Shown here: one piece after another, positions 52,488 through 61,016 of the stretch
How positions within the stretch are numbered: the first letter of the stretch is position 1
Layout of the letters: every line of letters begins with the position of its first letter
NCBI GenBank assembly: GCA_027532775.1
Contig: JAPZTO010000002.1
Span: 372,001-436,000, forward strand
DNA from: Beijerinckiaceae bacterium
Lineage (GTDB): Bacteria > Pseudomonadota > Alphaproteobacteria > Rhizobiales > Beijerinckiaceae
Direction of reading: 5' to 3'
DNA: 64,000 bases
Notes under the pieces: model-generated
Told to the model about the DNA's origin: nothing
The model's input: only the letters and a program-made list of their open reading frames with translations
Database searches by the model: none
Program-made: the position numbers and the translations under genes

Positions 52488-54038
52488 ATGTCGCACGACG
52501 CAGTCCTGATCATCGATTTCGGTTCGCAGGTAACGCAGCTCATCGCCCGCCGCGTGCGCGAGACGGGGGTCTATTGCGAGATCCATCCCTACCAGAAATC
52601 GGAAGAGGCCTTCACCCGGCTCAAGCCCAAGGCGGTGATCCTGTCGGGCGGGCCGGATTCGGTGACGCGGGAAGGTTCGCCCCGCGCGCCGCAATCGGTG
52701 TTCGAGGCCGGAATTCCGATCCTCGCCATCTGCTACGGCCAGCAGACGACCGCCGTCCAGCTGGGCGGTGTGGTCGAGGGCGGGCATGCGGCGGAATTCG
52801 GCCGCGCCGATATCGAGATCCGCGAGGCCTCGGCCCTGTTCGAGGGCCTGTGGGAGGTCGGCAAGAGCTATCCGGTGTGGATGAGCCATGGCGACCGGGT
52901 GACACAGCTGCCGAAGGGGTTCGTGGTCAAGGCGACTTCGGAAAACGCGCCCTTCGCCATCGCAACCGACGAAGCCCGCCGGATCTACACCACGATGTTC
53001 CACCCGGAGGTGGTGCATACGCCCGATGGCGGCAAGCTTCTGGCGAATTTCGTGCACCGCATCGCCGGGCTGAAATCGGACTGGACAATGGGCGCCTATC
53101 GCGCCGAGATGATCGCCAAGATCAGGGCGCAGGTCGGCAAGGGCCGCGTGATCTGCGGCCTGTCCGGCGGGGTGGATTCCTCCGTTGCGGCCGTGCTGAT
53201 CCATGAGGCGATCGGCGACCAGCTGACCTGCGTCTATGTCGATCACGGCCTGATGCGAAAGGGCGAGAGCGAGCAGGTCGTCAGCCTGTTCCGCGGGCAC
53301 TACAACATCCCGCTGGTCCATGTGGATGCCTCGGCCCTGTTCCTCGATGCGCTTGATGGCGTCAGCGACCCGGAAACCAAGCGCAAGACGATCGGCAGAC
53401 TTTTCATCGAGGTTTTCGAGAAAGAAGCTGGCAAGATCGGCGGGGCGGAGTTCCTGGCGCAGGGAACGCTTTATCCGGATGTGATCGAGAGCGTGTCCTT
53501 CTCGGGCGGGCCATCGGTGACGATCAAGTCGCATCACAATGTCGGTGGTCTGCCCGAGCGCATGAACATGAAGCTGGTCGAGCCCCTGCGCGAATTGTTC
53601 AAGGACGAGGTGCGCGCGCTTGGCCGCGAGCTGGGCCTTCCGGAGGCCTTTGTCGGTCGGCACCCCTTCCCCGGCCCGGGCCTCGCCATCCGCGTGCCCG
53701 GCGCGATCACCCGCGAGAAGCTCGACATCCTGCGCGAGGCGGATGCGATCTACCTCGAGGAGATCCGCAAGGCCGGGTTGTATGATGTGATCTGGCAGGC
53801 CTTCGCGGTGCTCCTCCCTGTCCGCACCGTCGGGGTGATGGGCGATGGCCGCACCTATGACCATGTCTGCGCACTCCGCGCCGTGACCTCGGTCGATGGC
53901 ATGACGGCGGATTTCTATCCGTTCGACATGAACTTCCTCGGTCGGGCCGCGACGCGGATCATCAACGAGGTCAAGGGCATCAACCGCGTTGTATATGACG
54001 TGACGTCGAAGCCGCCCGGCACGATCGAGTGGGAGTGA
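52488..54038 (+). CDS. guaA: GMP synthase (glutamine-hydrolysing)
   Basis: Converts XMP to GMP with ATP and glutamine. The 516-residue protein has the class I amidotransferase domain with nucleophile C82 ([12 protein letters not shown]) and the HPE of [11 protein letters not shown]. The ATP-pyrophosphatase loop is [14 protein letters not shown], and the C-terminal dimerisation domain ends KPPGTIEWE. The ATG at 52488 has GGAAAG upstream. It is co-directional with guaB and rsmB. Confidence 0.97.
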   Translation: MSHDAVLIIDFGSQVTQLIARRVRETGVYCEIHPYQKSEEAFTRLKPKAVILSGGPDSVTREGSPRAPQSVFEAGIPILAICYGQQTTAVQLGGVVEGGHAAEFGRADIEIREASALFEGLWEVGKSYPVWMSHGDRVTQLPKGFVVKATSENAPFAIATDEARRIYTTMFHPEVVHTPDGGKLLANFVHRIAGLKSDWTMGAYRAEMIAKIRAQVGKGRVICGLSGGVDSSVAAVLIHEAIGDQLTCVYVDHGLMRKGESEQVVSLFRGHYNIPLVHVDASALFLDALDGVSDPETKRKTIGRLFIEVFEKEAGKIGGAEFLAQGTLYPDVIESVSFSGGPSVTIKSHHNVGGLPERMNMKLVEPLRELFKDEVRALGRELGLPEAFVGRHPFPGPGLAIRVPGAITREKLDILREADAIYLEEIRKAGLYDVIWQAFAVLLPVRTVGVMGDGRTYDHVCALRAVTSVDGMTADFYPFDMNFLGRAATRIINEVKGINRVVYDVTSKPPGTIEWE

Positions 54039-54106
54039 GTGGCCGGGGCAACGAAGTTTCAATGCCCCTTCGCTAATGCTTGCCGGGTCTTTCTCAGGGC
54101 CCGGTC

Positions 54107-54982
54107 ATGGTCAGTGACGCCTTCCAGCTTGTTCTGATGCTCTACGGGGTGTTCTTCACGCAGCCCAAGACACTTGCCGTGCTCGGCTGGATCGGCGTTT
54201 TCCTGCTCGTGGCCTGCCTGTTGGGCCTGCGGGCGCGGGTGTTTTCCCGAAAGGCTATCGCCAACAGCCTGACCAGCCTCGGCGTGCTGGCGGGGAATGT
54301 TCTCCTGGCGCCATTGGTATATCTGGTTACCGAGCAGGCTGCGCGCTTCCATGCCCAATGGGGCCTCGGCGAGGCGATTGCGCCGCTCTGGCAGGGCTGG
54401 CCGCTCTGGGCGACGATCCTCGCGGCCGTCATCCTCAAGGATTTCTCGGATTACTGGGTCCACCGCGTGCTGCATACCCGCGCGCTATGGCCGATCCACG
54501 CCGTCCATCATTCCGACACGCATGTAAACGGCTTCACCACCTTCCGCGTGCACGCGCTCGAACTTGTCCTGATGGGCCTGTTCTACATCGTGCTGCTCTC
54601 GGGTGTCGGGCTGCCGGCCGAGGCGGTCGCCGCCGCCTATGTGATCACGGCGCTGCACAATGCCTATGTGCATTTCGAGGTCGATATCGACCATGGGCGC
54701 CTCAACTGGCTGCTGTCCTCGCCCCGATTCCATCGCTGGCACCATGCCGATGTGCCGGATGCCTATGGCAAGAACCTCGCCAACATGATCCCGCTCTGGG
54801 ATATCCTGTTCGGCACGCTCTACCGGGCCGGGCGCTGCGAGGCCCGGATGGGCGCCGAGGCCGAAGGAATTCCGGGGACGGACCCTGCCCGGCTGTTCTT
54901 CCTGCCTTTCCAGCTCTGGGCGCGTCGGCTAGGCGAGATGAGGGGTAATGCAAGCCCTGCCCCGGGTTCCGAAAAGCCATGA
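54107..54982 (+). CDS. Sterol desaturase / fatty acid hydroxylase family protein
   Basis: A membrane di-iron enzyme family that hydroxylates or desaturates lipids. The 291 residues have several hydrophobic helices and the histidine clusters: HRVLHTRALWPIHAVHHSD, HNAYVHFEVD and HRWHHADV. These fit the eight-histidine metal site. The substrate could be a fatty acid, carotenoid, hopanoid or sphingolipid-like compound and cannot be told. The start is uncertain: an ATG at 54107 or a TTG at 54080, neither with a good ribosome binding site. The small gene that follows overlaps its stop by four bases. Confidence 0.87.
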   Translation: MVSDAFQLVLMLYGVFFTQPKTLAVLGWIGVFLLVACLLGLRARVFSRKAIANSLTSLGVLAGNVLLAPLVYLVTEQAARFHAQWGLGEAIAPLWQGWPLWATILAAVILKDFSDYWVHRVLHTRALWPIHAVHHSDTHVNGFTTFRVHALELVLMGLFYIVLLSGVGLPAEAVAAAYVITALHNAYVHFEVDIDHGRLNWLLSSPRFHRWHHADVPDAYGKNLANMIPLWDILFGTLYRAGRCEARMGAEAEGIPGTDPARLFFLPFQLWARRLGEMRGNASPAPGSEKP

Positions 54983-55212
54983 GCCGAAAAGACGCCCTGC
55001 CCTCTGTCGAACGCCGCGTCCGCCGCGTCGCAACCCGCTATGGACTGCACCTGATGAAGGCGCAGAAGCCGGACAAGCGCGTGCTGGCGCATGGCGGCTA
55101 CATGCTGCGGGACGGCGAGACGATGCAGATCGTCTTTGGCAACAAGGAATACCTGTTCTCGGCCACGCTCGAGGAGATCGAGACCTGGCTGGCGGAGAAT
55201 ACCGAGAAGTGA
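54979..55212 (+). CDS. Small conserved-looking hypothetical protein
   Basis: A 77-residue basic protein starting MSRKDALPSVERRVRRVATR. A C-terminal half (FGNKEYLFSATLEEIETWLA) looks like a compact alpha/beta fold ending in an amphipathic helix. No family is named. The ATGA overlap with the sterol-desaturase-family gene argues that it is translated. It is convergent with the HAD phosphatase, stop next to stop. Confidence 0.7.
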   Translation: MSRKDALPSVERRVRRVATRYGLHLMKAQKPDKRVLAHGGYMLRDGETMQIVFGNKEYLFSATLEEIETWLAENTEK

Positions 55213-55872
55213 TCAGGCCTGGCCGGCGCGGATCGCCGTGACCAGAGCTGCCAGCGCATCCGGCTCCGCGCAGAGATGGGTTGCGCCCGCCTCGGTCAGT
55301 TCGTGATGGCCGCCATAGCCCCAGAGCACGCCGATCGAGGGGATGCCATGGCGCTGCGCGGCCTTCACGTCGAAGAGCCGGTCGCCAATCATCACCGCCC
55401 GCGCGGGATCCACCCCCTCCTCCGCGAGGATATGGGCGAGAAGGTCGCCCTTGTCGTCATTCCGGCCATCGAGTTCCGAGCCGTGGATGGCATGAAAATG
55501 ATGGTCGAGCCGGAAATGCTCGAGGATGGGCCGCGCCATCACATGGGGTTTCGATGTGGCGAGGATCAGCCGGACTCCCCCGGCGCGCAACACCTCGAAG
55601 GTTTCCGGCATGCCTGCATAGACTGGAGCGTCAAACATGGCGCCGGCCTGATAGAACACGCGATAATGCTCCAGCGCGTCATCGATCCGCTCCGGGGCTA
55701 CACCAAGTTTCGGGAAGGAATGGCGCAGGGGGGGCCCGATCACCCAGAGCAGGTCATCCGCCGGTGGAGCTTCGAGGCCGAGGCTCGTCAGCGCATGGCG
55801 ATAGGCGCCGAGAATGCCGGGGCGCGGATCGGTGATCGTGCCGTCGAGATCGACCAGCGCGTGGAAGGTCAT
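55213..55872 (-). CDS. HAD family hydrolase (phosphoglycolate phosphatase-like)
   Basis: A 219-residue haloacid-dehalogenase-type phosphatase. Motif I is LVDLDGT with nucleophile D8 and D10, motif II lies in ILATSKPH, and motif III/IV is in VMIGDRLFDVKAA. A helical cap is inserted between motif I and II, as in subfamily IA enzymes such as Gph. The substrate is inferred only at the family level. Its start overlaps the rlmE stop by four bases, so the two are coupled. Confidence 0.85.
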   Translation of the reverse strand: MTFHALVDLDGTITDPRPGILGAYRHALTSLGLEAPPADDLLWVIGPPLRHSFPKLGVAPERIDDALEHYRVFYQAGAMFDAPVYAGMPETFEVLRAGGVRLILATSKPHVMARPILEHFRLDHHFHAIHGSELDGRNDDKGDLLAHILAEEGVDPARAVMIGDRLFDVKAAQRHGIPSIGVLWGYGGHHELTEAGATHLCAEPDALAALVTAIRAGQA

Positions 55873-56627
55873 TCGTCGTCGTCCTCGTCAGTCGGGCGAG
55901 CTTGGCCCCGGAAGCCGGTGGCCATGACATAGACCTCGCTCGACCCGGCGCGGCTGGAAGCCGGCTTCACATGGCGGACGGTTGTAAATTTACGCTTCAG
56001 ATCGGTGATCAGCTCGCCGGATTCGCCGCCCTGGAACAGCTTGCACAGGAAGAAGCCGCCGGGGGCCAGCACATCCTCGGCGAAGGCCACGGCCATTTCC
56101 GCCAGCCCGATGATCTTCAGGTGGTCGGTCTTCTTGTGGCCGGTGGTGTTGGCGGCCATGTCGGACATGACGCCATCCGCCTCGCCGCCGAGACGTTCCT
56201 TCAGGATCGCGTCGGCCTCAGGAAGCGTGAAATCCAGCTGCAGGAAATCGACGCCCGGTAACGGGTCAATTTCCAGAAGGTCAATGGCAACGATATGGGC
56301 CCGCGCCGCGGCTTCCGGCGAGATGCCGGCCCGTCGCCGGCCGCTCGGATCCGCAAGGCCGATCCGCTCCGCCGCGACCTGGCACCAGCCGCCCGGCGCC
56401 GCGCCGAGATCAACAAGGCGCATGCCCGGCTTGAGCAGGTGATATTTCTCGTCGATTTCCAGCAGCTTGAAGGCAGCACGGCTTTTGTAGCCGGCGGCCT
56501 TGGCTTTCGCGACATAGGGATCGTTCAGCTGGCGTTCGAGCCATTTCTGCTGCGATGTCGTGCGCTTGTTTGCCGTTCGCAGGCGAACGGCCATCTCGCG
56601 ACCGGAAGGCTTCTTGGAATCGACCAT
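55869..56627 (-). CDS. rlmE: 23S rRNA U2552 2'-O-methyltransferase
   Basis: Methylates the ribose of U2552 in 23S rRNA in late 50S assembly. The 252-residue protein has the N-terminal KSRAAFKLLEIDEKYHLL, the SAM site LVDLGAAPGGWCQVAAERIG and the catalytic D region MSDMAANTTGHKK. It ends in an acidic run (DEDDDE). I use the ATG at 56627 (MVDSKKPSGR); the upstream in-frame ATG at 56669 would add 14 residues inside the ppx2 end. It sits 10 bases after the second Ppx/GppA gene. Confidence 0.93.
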   Translation of the reverse strand: MVDSKKPSGREMAVRLRTANKRTTSQQKWLERQLNDPYVAKAKAAGYKSRAAFKLLEIDEKYHLLKPGMRLVDLGAAPGGWCQVAAERIGLADPSGRRRAGISPEAAARAHIVAIDLLEIDPLPGVDFLQLDFTLPEADAILKERLGGEADGVMSDMAANTTGHKKTDHLKIIGLAEMAVAFAEDVLAPGGFFLCKLFQGGESGELITDLKRKFTTVRHVKPASSRAGSSEVYVMATGFRGQARPTDEDDDE

Positions 56628-56637
56628 GGTGAATGGT

Positions 56638-57798
56638 CTAGCGCGGCGCGGCCCGGCGGAGAACCCCATCCTCGCGCATCATTTCCATCAGCATGCCCTC
56701 ACGAAGGCCGCGATCGCCAATCCGGACCCGCTGGGCTGGGAAGGCACGGCGGATCGCCTCGAAGATCGCGCAGCCGGCGAGGACGAGATCCGCCCGCTCG
56801 CGACCGATACAGCCATTTTCGGCGCGCTCGCGGTAGCTCATGGCGAGAAGCTCCTGCATCACGCCGTCGACCTCGTCCTTCTTCATCCATAGGCCATCGA
56901 CACGGCGCCGGTCATAGCGTTCGAGGCCAAGGAAGATGCCGCCGAGGGTTGTCACTGTTCCGGACGTGCCGAGCAGGTGGAAGCCCGGCTCGTCGGTCGC
57001 GGCGCGTGCTTCCTCGGCGAAAGTGGCAAGCGCGGCGCTTGAATCGCGGACCATCGCCTCGAAGGTCCGGCCGCAGACATGGATCCCGCCATAGCGCTCC
57101 GCGAGCGTGACCACGCCGAGGGGCAGTGATGTCCAGGCGCGAATGCGCGAACGGATGTCCTTCTGACCGCAATTCTTGACCGACAGCCAGACGAGTTCGG
57201 TCGAACCGCCGCCAATGTCGAACAGGACCACGCTGGAGGCCTGCACATCGGCCAGGGCGGCGCAGCCAGCCGCTGCCAGATGGGCCTCGCCCTCGCGGTT
57301 CAGCAATTCGAGATTGAGCCCGGTCTCGCGGGCGATGCGTTCGAGGAATTCAGGGCCGTTCCGTGCCGCGCGGCAGGCTTCGGTGGCGACCAGTCGGGAG
57401 CGGATCACCTGCCGTTCGTCCATCTTCCGGCGGCAGATATGGAGCGCTTCCATCGTCCGCTCCATCGCGACCTCGGACAATTCGCCCGTGCGCGAGACAC
57501 CTTCGCCCAGCCGGACGATGCGCGAGAAGGCATCCAGAACGCGGAATGCCGGCCCGTCCGGGCGCGCAATCAGCAGGCGGCAATTGTTGGTGCCCAGATC
57601 CAGCGCGGCATAGCGCAGCGGAGCCCGCTGTGCGCTCATCCACGGTGCCGCATGTTGTGCCGTATCGCGCGCGCAGGGCTGGTGAACGGGGGCATGAAGC
57701 GCACGGGTCGTCGCTTCCGTCGACGGCGCGACCGATGACGCTTCTGTCAGGCCCTCTTTCGGGCGCATGATGGGCGCGTGCCGGTCATGATCGGCCAT
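56638..57798 (-). CDS. Second Ppx/GppA family phosphatase
   Basis: A 386-residue member of the exopolyphosphatase/guanosine pentaphosphatase family. The phosphate loops are AALDLGTNNCRLLIA (with Asn-Asn in place of the usual Asn-Ser) and VLFDIGGGSTELVWL. The C-terminal HD-like domain of the longer Ppx at 3872-5368 is missing. The first 55 or so residues are Pro/Ala/His-rich, not family-like, and may be disordered, or the true start may be later at the ATG at 57639 (MSAQRAPLRY). It is upstream of rlmE, a pairing that is usual in this order. Whether it acts on polyphosphate or (p)ppGpp is open. Confidence 0.88.
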   Translation of the reverse strand: MADHDRHAPIMRPKEGLTEASSVAPSTEATTRALHAPVHQPCARDTAQHAAPWMSAQRAPLRYAALDLGTNNCRLLIARPDGPAFRVLDAFSRIVRLGEGVSRTGELSEVAMERTMEALHICRRKMDERQVIRSRLVATEACRAARNGPEFLERIARETGLNLELLNREGEAHLAAAGCAALADVQASSVVLFDIGGGSTELVWLSVKNCGQKDIRSRIRAWTSLPLGVVTLAERYGGIHVCGRTFEAMVRDSSAALATFAEEARAATDEPGFHLLGTSGTVTTLGGIFLGLERYDRRRVDGLWMKKDEVDGVMQELLAMSYRERAENGCIGRERADLVLAGCAIFEAIRRAFPAQRVRIGDRGLREGMLMEMMREDGVLRRAAPR

Positions 57799-57914
57799 AC
57801 TATGTCATCCTCCCCTCCGGCAATGTAGTCGCTATGGCCCATCATTGGAAAGCTGTGCTGGCGGGAAATTTTCCTTTCCCTCAAAAAGATTGTAACTATC
57901 GCAGGAATGTCGCT

Positions 57915-58532
57915 TCAGGCGGCTTTCAGCGCGAGACCGCCGCGCTGCTCGATGAAGCGGATGATCTCGGCGACGCCGTCCCCGGTCTTCAAATTGGTAA
58001 AGACGAACGGGCGCGTTCCGCGCTGGGCCGCCGCATCCCGGGCCATGACGCCGAGATCCGCGCCGACATGCGGCGCAAGATCGGTCTTGTTGATGACCAG
58101 CATATCCGACCGCGTGATGCCCGGCCCTCCTTTCCGGGGGATCTTCTCGCCCTGCGCGACATCGATCACGTAGAGGGTCAGATCAGCCAGATCAGGCGAG
58201 AAGGTCGCGGCGAGATTGTCGCCGCCGGATTCGATCAGGATCAGCTCCAGCGCCGGGAAGCGCTTCCGCATTTCGGCAATCGCGTGGAGATTGATCGAGC
58301 AATCCTCGCGGATCGCCGTATGCGGGCAGCCGCCGGTCTCCACGCCCATGATCCGCTCCTGCGGCAGGGCCTGCAGGCGGGACAGGATCTCGGCATCCTC
58401 GCGGGTGTAGATGTCGTTGGTGATCACCGCGAGATCGCAGCGATGGCGCAATTGCGCGCAGAGGGCGGCAGTCAGCGTGGTTTTCCCGGAGCCGACCGGG
58501 CCCCCGATCCCGACGCGAAGCGGACCATGCAT
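57915..58532 (-). CDS. ureG: Urease accessory GTPase UreG
   Basis: GTPase that delivers nickel to apo-urease together with UreD, UreE and UreF. The 205 residues have the P-loop [13 protein letters not shown], the nickel-related Cys-Pro-His in [11 protein letters not shown], and the [13 protein letters not shown] block. The ATG at 58532 is preceded by AGGAG at eight bases; a GTG at 58562 would add ten unrelated residues. It is the last gene of the minus-strand urease cluster. Confidence 0.96.
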   Translation of the reverse strand: MHGPLRVGIGGPVGSGKTTLTAALCAQLRHRCDLAVITNDIYTREDAEILSRLQALPQERIMGVETGGCPHTAIREDCSINLHAIAEMRKRFPALELILIESGGDNLAATFSPDLADLTLYVIDVAQGEKIPRKGGPGITRSDMLVINKTDLAPHVGADLGVMARDAAAQRGTRPFVFTNLKTGDGVAEIIRFIEQRGGLALKAA

Positions 58533-58558
58533 GGGCTTGTCTCCTGAAAGCTCCGCCC

Positions 58559-59245
58559 TCACGAGCGGAAAAGGCGGGTTGTCTGGGTTTCGTGGCGCAG
58601 GCTCATCAGATCGCCCCTTATGGCCATCCCGCCGAGATCGTCGAGCGAGGCCGTCAGGGCTTCATCCGCCAAAGCGGAGAGGACCGGCAGCAGCGAAGCC
58701 TGCCGCGACTGGGCTTCGGCCTGTCCGATCACGGCAAGCCGGATGCCGGCCGCGAGCAGGTTGGCCGCAAAGGCCTGCAGATAGGCGGCCAGCAGCGGTC
58801 GCAACGGCTGGCGATGAATGGCACCAGCGACGCCGACCGCAACCGGATAAGGCAGTTCGCGGCCATCCGGCCAATCGATCCAGCCCGGATGCGGCCAGGA
58901 CGAGGCAACAAGGGCGTAGAACGCAGCGCCCTGCTGTGCGGTTTCGAGGCGTCGCTCCTGGGAAAGCCCGAGCGCGATCCCGAGTTCCGCCAGATCGAGG
59001 ATTGCGGGAAGGTCAGCGCTGCCGCGTTCGCCGCCGGTGCGGCGCCAGGCCTCGGCCAGCAGGATCGCGTCGTTGCGCCCCGCGCCGAGGCGCAGGATGC
59101 CCTCGATCCAGCAGGTCAGGGATTCGCCCCGGGTGACATCACCGGTCTCCACGGCCTTCTCGATGCCGTGGGAATAGGCATAGCCGCCGACCGGGAAAGC
59201 CGGCGAGAACCAATGCTGCCGCTGGAATTCGGCTGTCTCAGTCAT
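58559..59245 (-). CDS. ureF: Urease accessory protein UreF
   Basis: Links UreG to UreD in the urease activation complex. The 228 residues have the family opening [40 protein letters not shown] and a C-terminal R-x-D-x-M-S-L-R-H-E tail. I use the ATG at 59245, which overlaps the ureE end by eight bases. The frame is open further, but that part is only a shifted reading of the ureE histidine codons and gives a Met/Thr run. Confidence 0.94.
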   Translation of the reverse strand: MTETAEFQRQHWFSPAFPVGGYAYSHGIEKAVETGDVTRGESLTCWIEGILRLGAGRNDAILLAEAWRRTGGERGSADLPAILDLAELGIALGLSQERRLETAQQGAAFYALVASSWPHPGWIDWPDGRELPYPVAVGVAGAIHRQPLRPLLAAYLQAFAANLLAAGIRLAVIGQAEAQSRQASLLPVLSALADEALTASLDDLGGMAIRGDLMSLRHETQTTRLFRS

Positions 59246-59876
59246 GCTTGTGGGCATGGCCATGGCCATGATGGGTGTGCTCGTGGTGATCATGGTGGTG
59301 GTCATGCCCGCAGCCGCATTCCTCGCCATGGGCATGGGCGTGGTCATGAGCATGCTTGTGGCCATGGTCATGCTTGTGGCCATGATCATGCCCGTGGTGA
59401 TGGTGGCCATGATCATGGTGGGCGTGATCGTGATGCGTGTGGCTCGCCTGCAGATAGGCGCCGCCCTCCGGGTCGAATGCCGCCTCGATCGGGCGGACCT
59501 TGCCGCCGAGGCCTTCGACCATCGCCTCGATCACGTGGTCGCGCCGGATGCGCAGCTTGCCATTGGCAATCTGAACCGGGAGGTGCCGGTTGCCGAGATG
59601 CCAGGCCAAACGAAGCAGATGCTCGGCATCCCCGGCCCGGATCTCCGCCAGCGGTTCGGGCGCGCCCACCACCTCGACGAGGCGGCCATCGGCCAGCCGG
59701 ATGGCATCGCCCGAGCGCAGGGCAGTCGCTTCCGGAAGGTCGAGCAGGAAGGACAGGCCGCCGACACCTTCCATGGTGATCCGGCGGCGATGGCGGTCAT
59801 CATAATCCAGCACTACGGTATCGGCCGGCGTGCCGGCCCAGTCCCCCCGGGCGATGACGGTTTCGGCGCGGATCAT
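59238..59876 (-). CDS. ureE: Urease accessory nickel metallochaperone UreE with long His tail
   Basis: Dimeric nickel-binding chaperone. The 212 residues have the UreE N-terminal peptide-binding domain ([13 protein letters not shown]), the metal-binding domain with [13 protein letters not shown] and [12 protein letters not shown], and an exceptionally His-rich tail. About 35 of the last 70 residues are His, interrupted by a Cys-Gly-Cys (ECGCGHDH). The tail is longer than in most UreE proteins (E. coli-type tails have about 10-15 His) and could store nickel. The start overlaps the msrQ stop by two bases. Confidence 0.95.
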   Translation of the reverse strand: MIRAETVIARGDWAGTPADTVVLDYDDRHRRRITMEGVGGLSFLLDLPEATALRSGDAIRLADGRLVEVVGAPEPLAEIRAGDAEHLLRLAWHLGNRHLPVQIANGKLRIRRDHVIEAMVEGLGGKVRPIEAAFDPEGGAYLQASHTHHDHAHHDHGHHHHGHDHGHKHDHGHKHAHDHAHAHGEECGCGHDHHHDHHEHTHHGHGHAHKHD

Positions 59877-60751
59877 CCTGTCACTCCTCGTTGTCTCGTT
59901 CCGCTATAGCCCGGCTTGGGTGCCGAGGAAAACCATGGCGCCGCCAGCGCAACCAGCGGAAGGGCTAAAGCCAGCATCCCCGCTATATGGGCCGGGCGCG
60001 GTACGAGTTCCAGCATCAGATTGGCTGCGAAGATTCGCCCTGCCGGCAGGCCCGTTGCCAGGGCGTACCAGCCATATTCGACAAGGCTCGTTGCAAGGGC
60101 CGTCACGAGGGCGAGTCCCAGCAGCCAGAGCGGCGTCAGCCTTCCCAGCCGGCGCAGGAAACGAGTGCCGAGCAGTGCGAGAAACAGGCCCGTCATCACG
60201 ATATGCTCGCTCGCATCGATCTTGGATTGCAGCGCGCCATGCCAGAGGGTGAGCAGCGCCAGCGGATAGACAAGGCTGTGCAGCCGGTTCCAGTTTTCCG
60301 CGCCGAGCTTCCGGATGCTGCTGTCAAACGAGGTCGCCCCGAGTACGGCCATGGCCATCAGGGCCGCAAAGCCGATCGTCAGGTAGAAGCGCAGGATGAT
60401 CTCGCTCGCCACCTTCACAAGGTCGAATTTCAGGTCGAACACATACAGGCCGAGATGGATCAACGCATAGGCCAGGGCAGAAACGCCAAGCATGCGCCGG
60501 ACCTGAAGCAGGCGGTTCTGGCCGGTCAGCGCCCGCAGGGGCGTGACCAGCAGCGTGACCAGCAGCAGCCGGACCGACCAGAGCCCTGTTTCGTGCAGGG
60601 CGGCGGTGATGGGCTTTGCGCCCATACCGCCCGTCGCCAGGCGCCAGCCGATCCACAGGCCAGGCAGGGTAACGGCGAGCAGAAACGCTGCCTTGAGCGG
60701 CGAGAAGCGGCCCTGGCGATCAAAGACGGGAAAGGAGACGAGAGATGTCAT
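59873..60751 (-). CDS. msrQ: MsrQ-like heme-binding ferric-reductase-type membrane protein
   Basis: In the known MsrPQ system MsrQ is the heme b membrane subunit that feeds electrons to the periplasmic methionine-sulfoxide reductase MsrP. The 292 residues from the ATG at 60751 have six or so helices, with His-bearing ones ([37 protein letters not shown]) expected to hold the hemes. The C-terminal tail extends past the core. No msrP is seen here, and it sits inside the urease cluster, overlapping the ureE start (ATGA). Identity as MsrQ rather than another ferric-reductase-type protein is probable, not certain. Confidence 0.82.
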   Translation of the reverse strand: MTSLVSFPVFDRQGRFSPLKAAFLLAVTLPGLWIGWRLATGGMGAKPITAALHETGLWSVRLLLVTLLVTPLRALTGQNRLLQVRRMLGVSALAYALIHLGLYVFDLKFDLVKVASEIILRFYLTIGFAALMAMAVLGATSFDSSIRKLGAENWNRLHSLVYPLALLTLWHGALQSKIDASEHIVMTGLFLALLGTRFLRRLGRLTPLWLLGLALVTALATSLVEYGWYALATGLPAGRIFAANLMLELVPRPAHIAGMLALALPLVALAAPWFSSAPKPGYSGTRQRGVTG

Positions 60752-60816
60752 GCCGTCTTGCTCGCTCCGATCCCGCTCAATGCCCAATCACGTTGCCGAG
60801 AGTGCAGGAAGGCCCC

Positions 60817-60994
60817 TCACCCGCTCGCTCTGCTCGCGACCTCTCCCCGCGGGGGAGAGCTGGGAGGCCTATTGGCATTCGCCCTCCCCGTCATCGCGAG
60901 GAGGCCCTCAAGGCCGACGTGGCGATCCAGAATGCAGCGCCTCTTCCGGCTACCGGGCCTGGATGGCTTCGTCGCTTCGCGCCGCTCAATGACG
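60817..60994. repeat. Dispersed REP-like palindromic elements in the ureC-msrQ gap
   Basis: Two elements lie side by side. The first (about 60813-60870) holds the dyad CTCTCCCC/GGGGAGAG at 60841-60859 within a GCTCG-rich segment. The second (60889-60994) has long imperfect inverted arms: CGTCATCGCGAGGAGG... and GGCGATCCAG on the left, CTGGATGGCTTCGTCGCTTC ...AATGACG on the right. Both types resemble intergenic repeats common in alphaproteobacterial genomes. They fill most of the 265-base gap between ureC and msrQ. Confidence 0.7.
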
Positions 60995-61016
60995 ACTGTT
61001 TTGTGTTTCCAGCCTC

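Noticed and set aside
54039-54075. GGGGCA...TGCCCC dyad after guaA as a terminator
   Set aside because: Only 6 bp with a long loop and no T-run.
59246-59416. Met/Thr-rich N-terminal extension of ureF
   Set aside because: It is the UreE histidine codons read one frame off; UreF homology begins only at 59245.
59243-59450. Repeat array resembling short tandem or CRISPR-like repeats
   Set aside because: The repetition is of His codons within ureE; there are no spaced direct repeats or cas genes.
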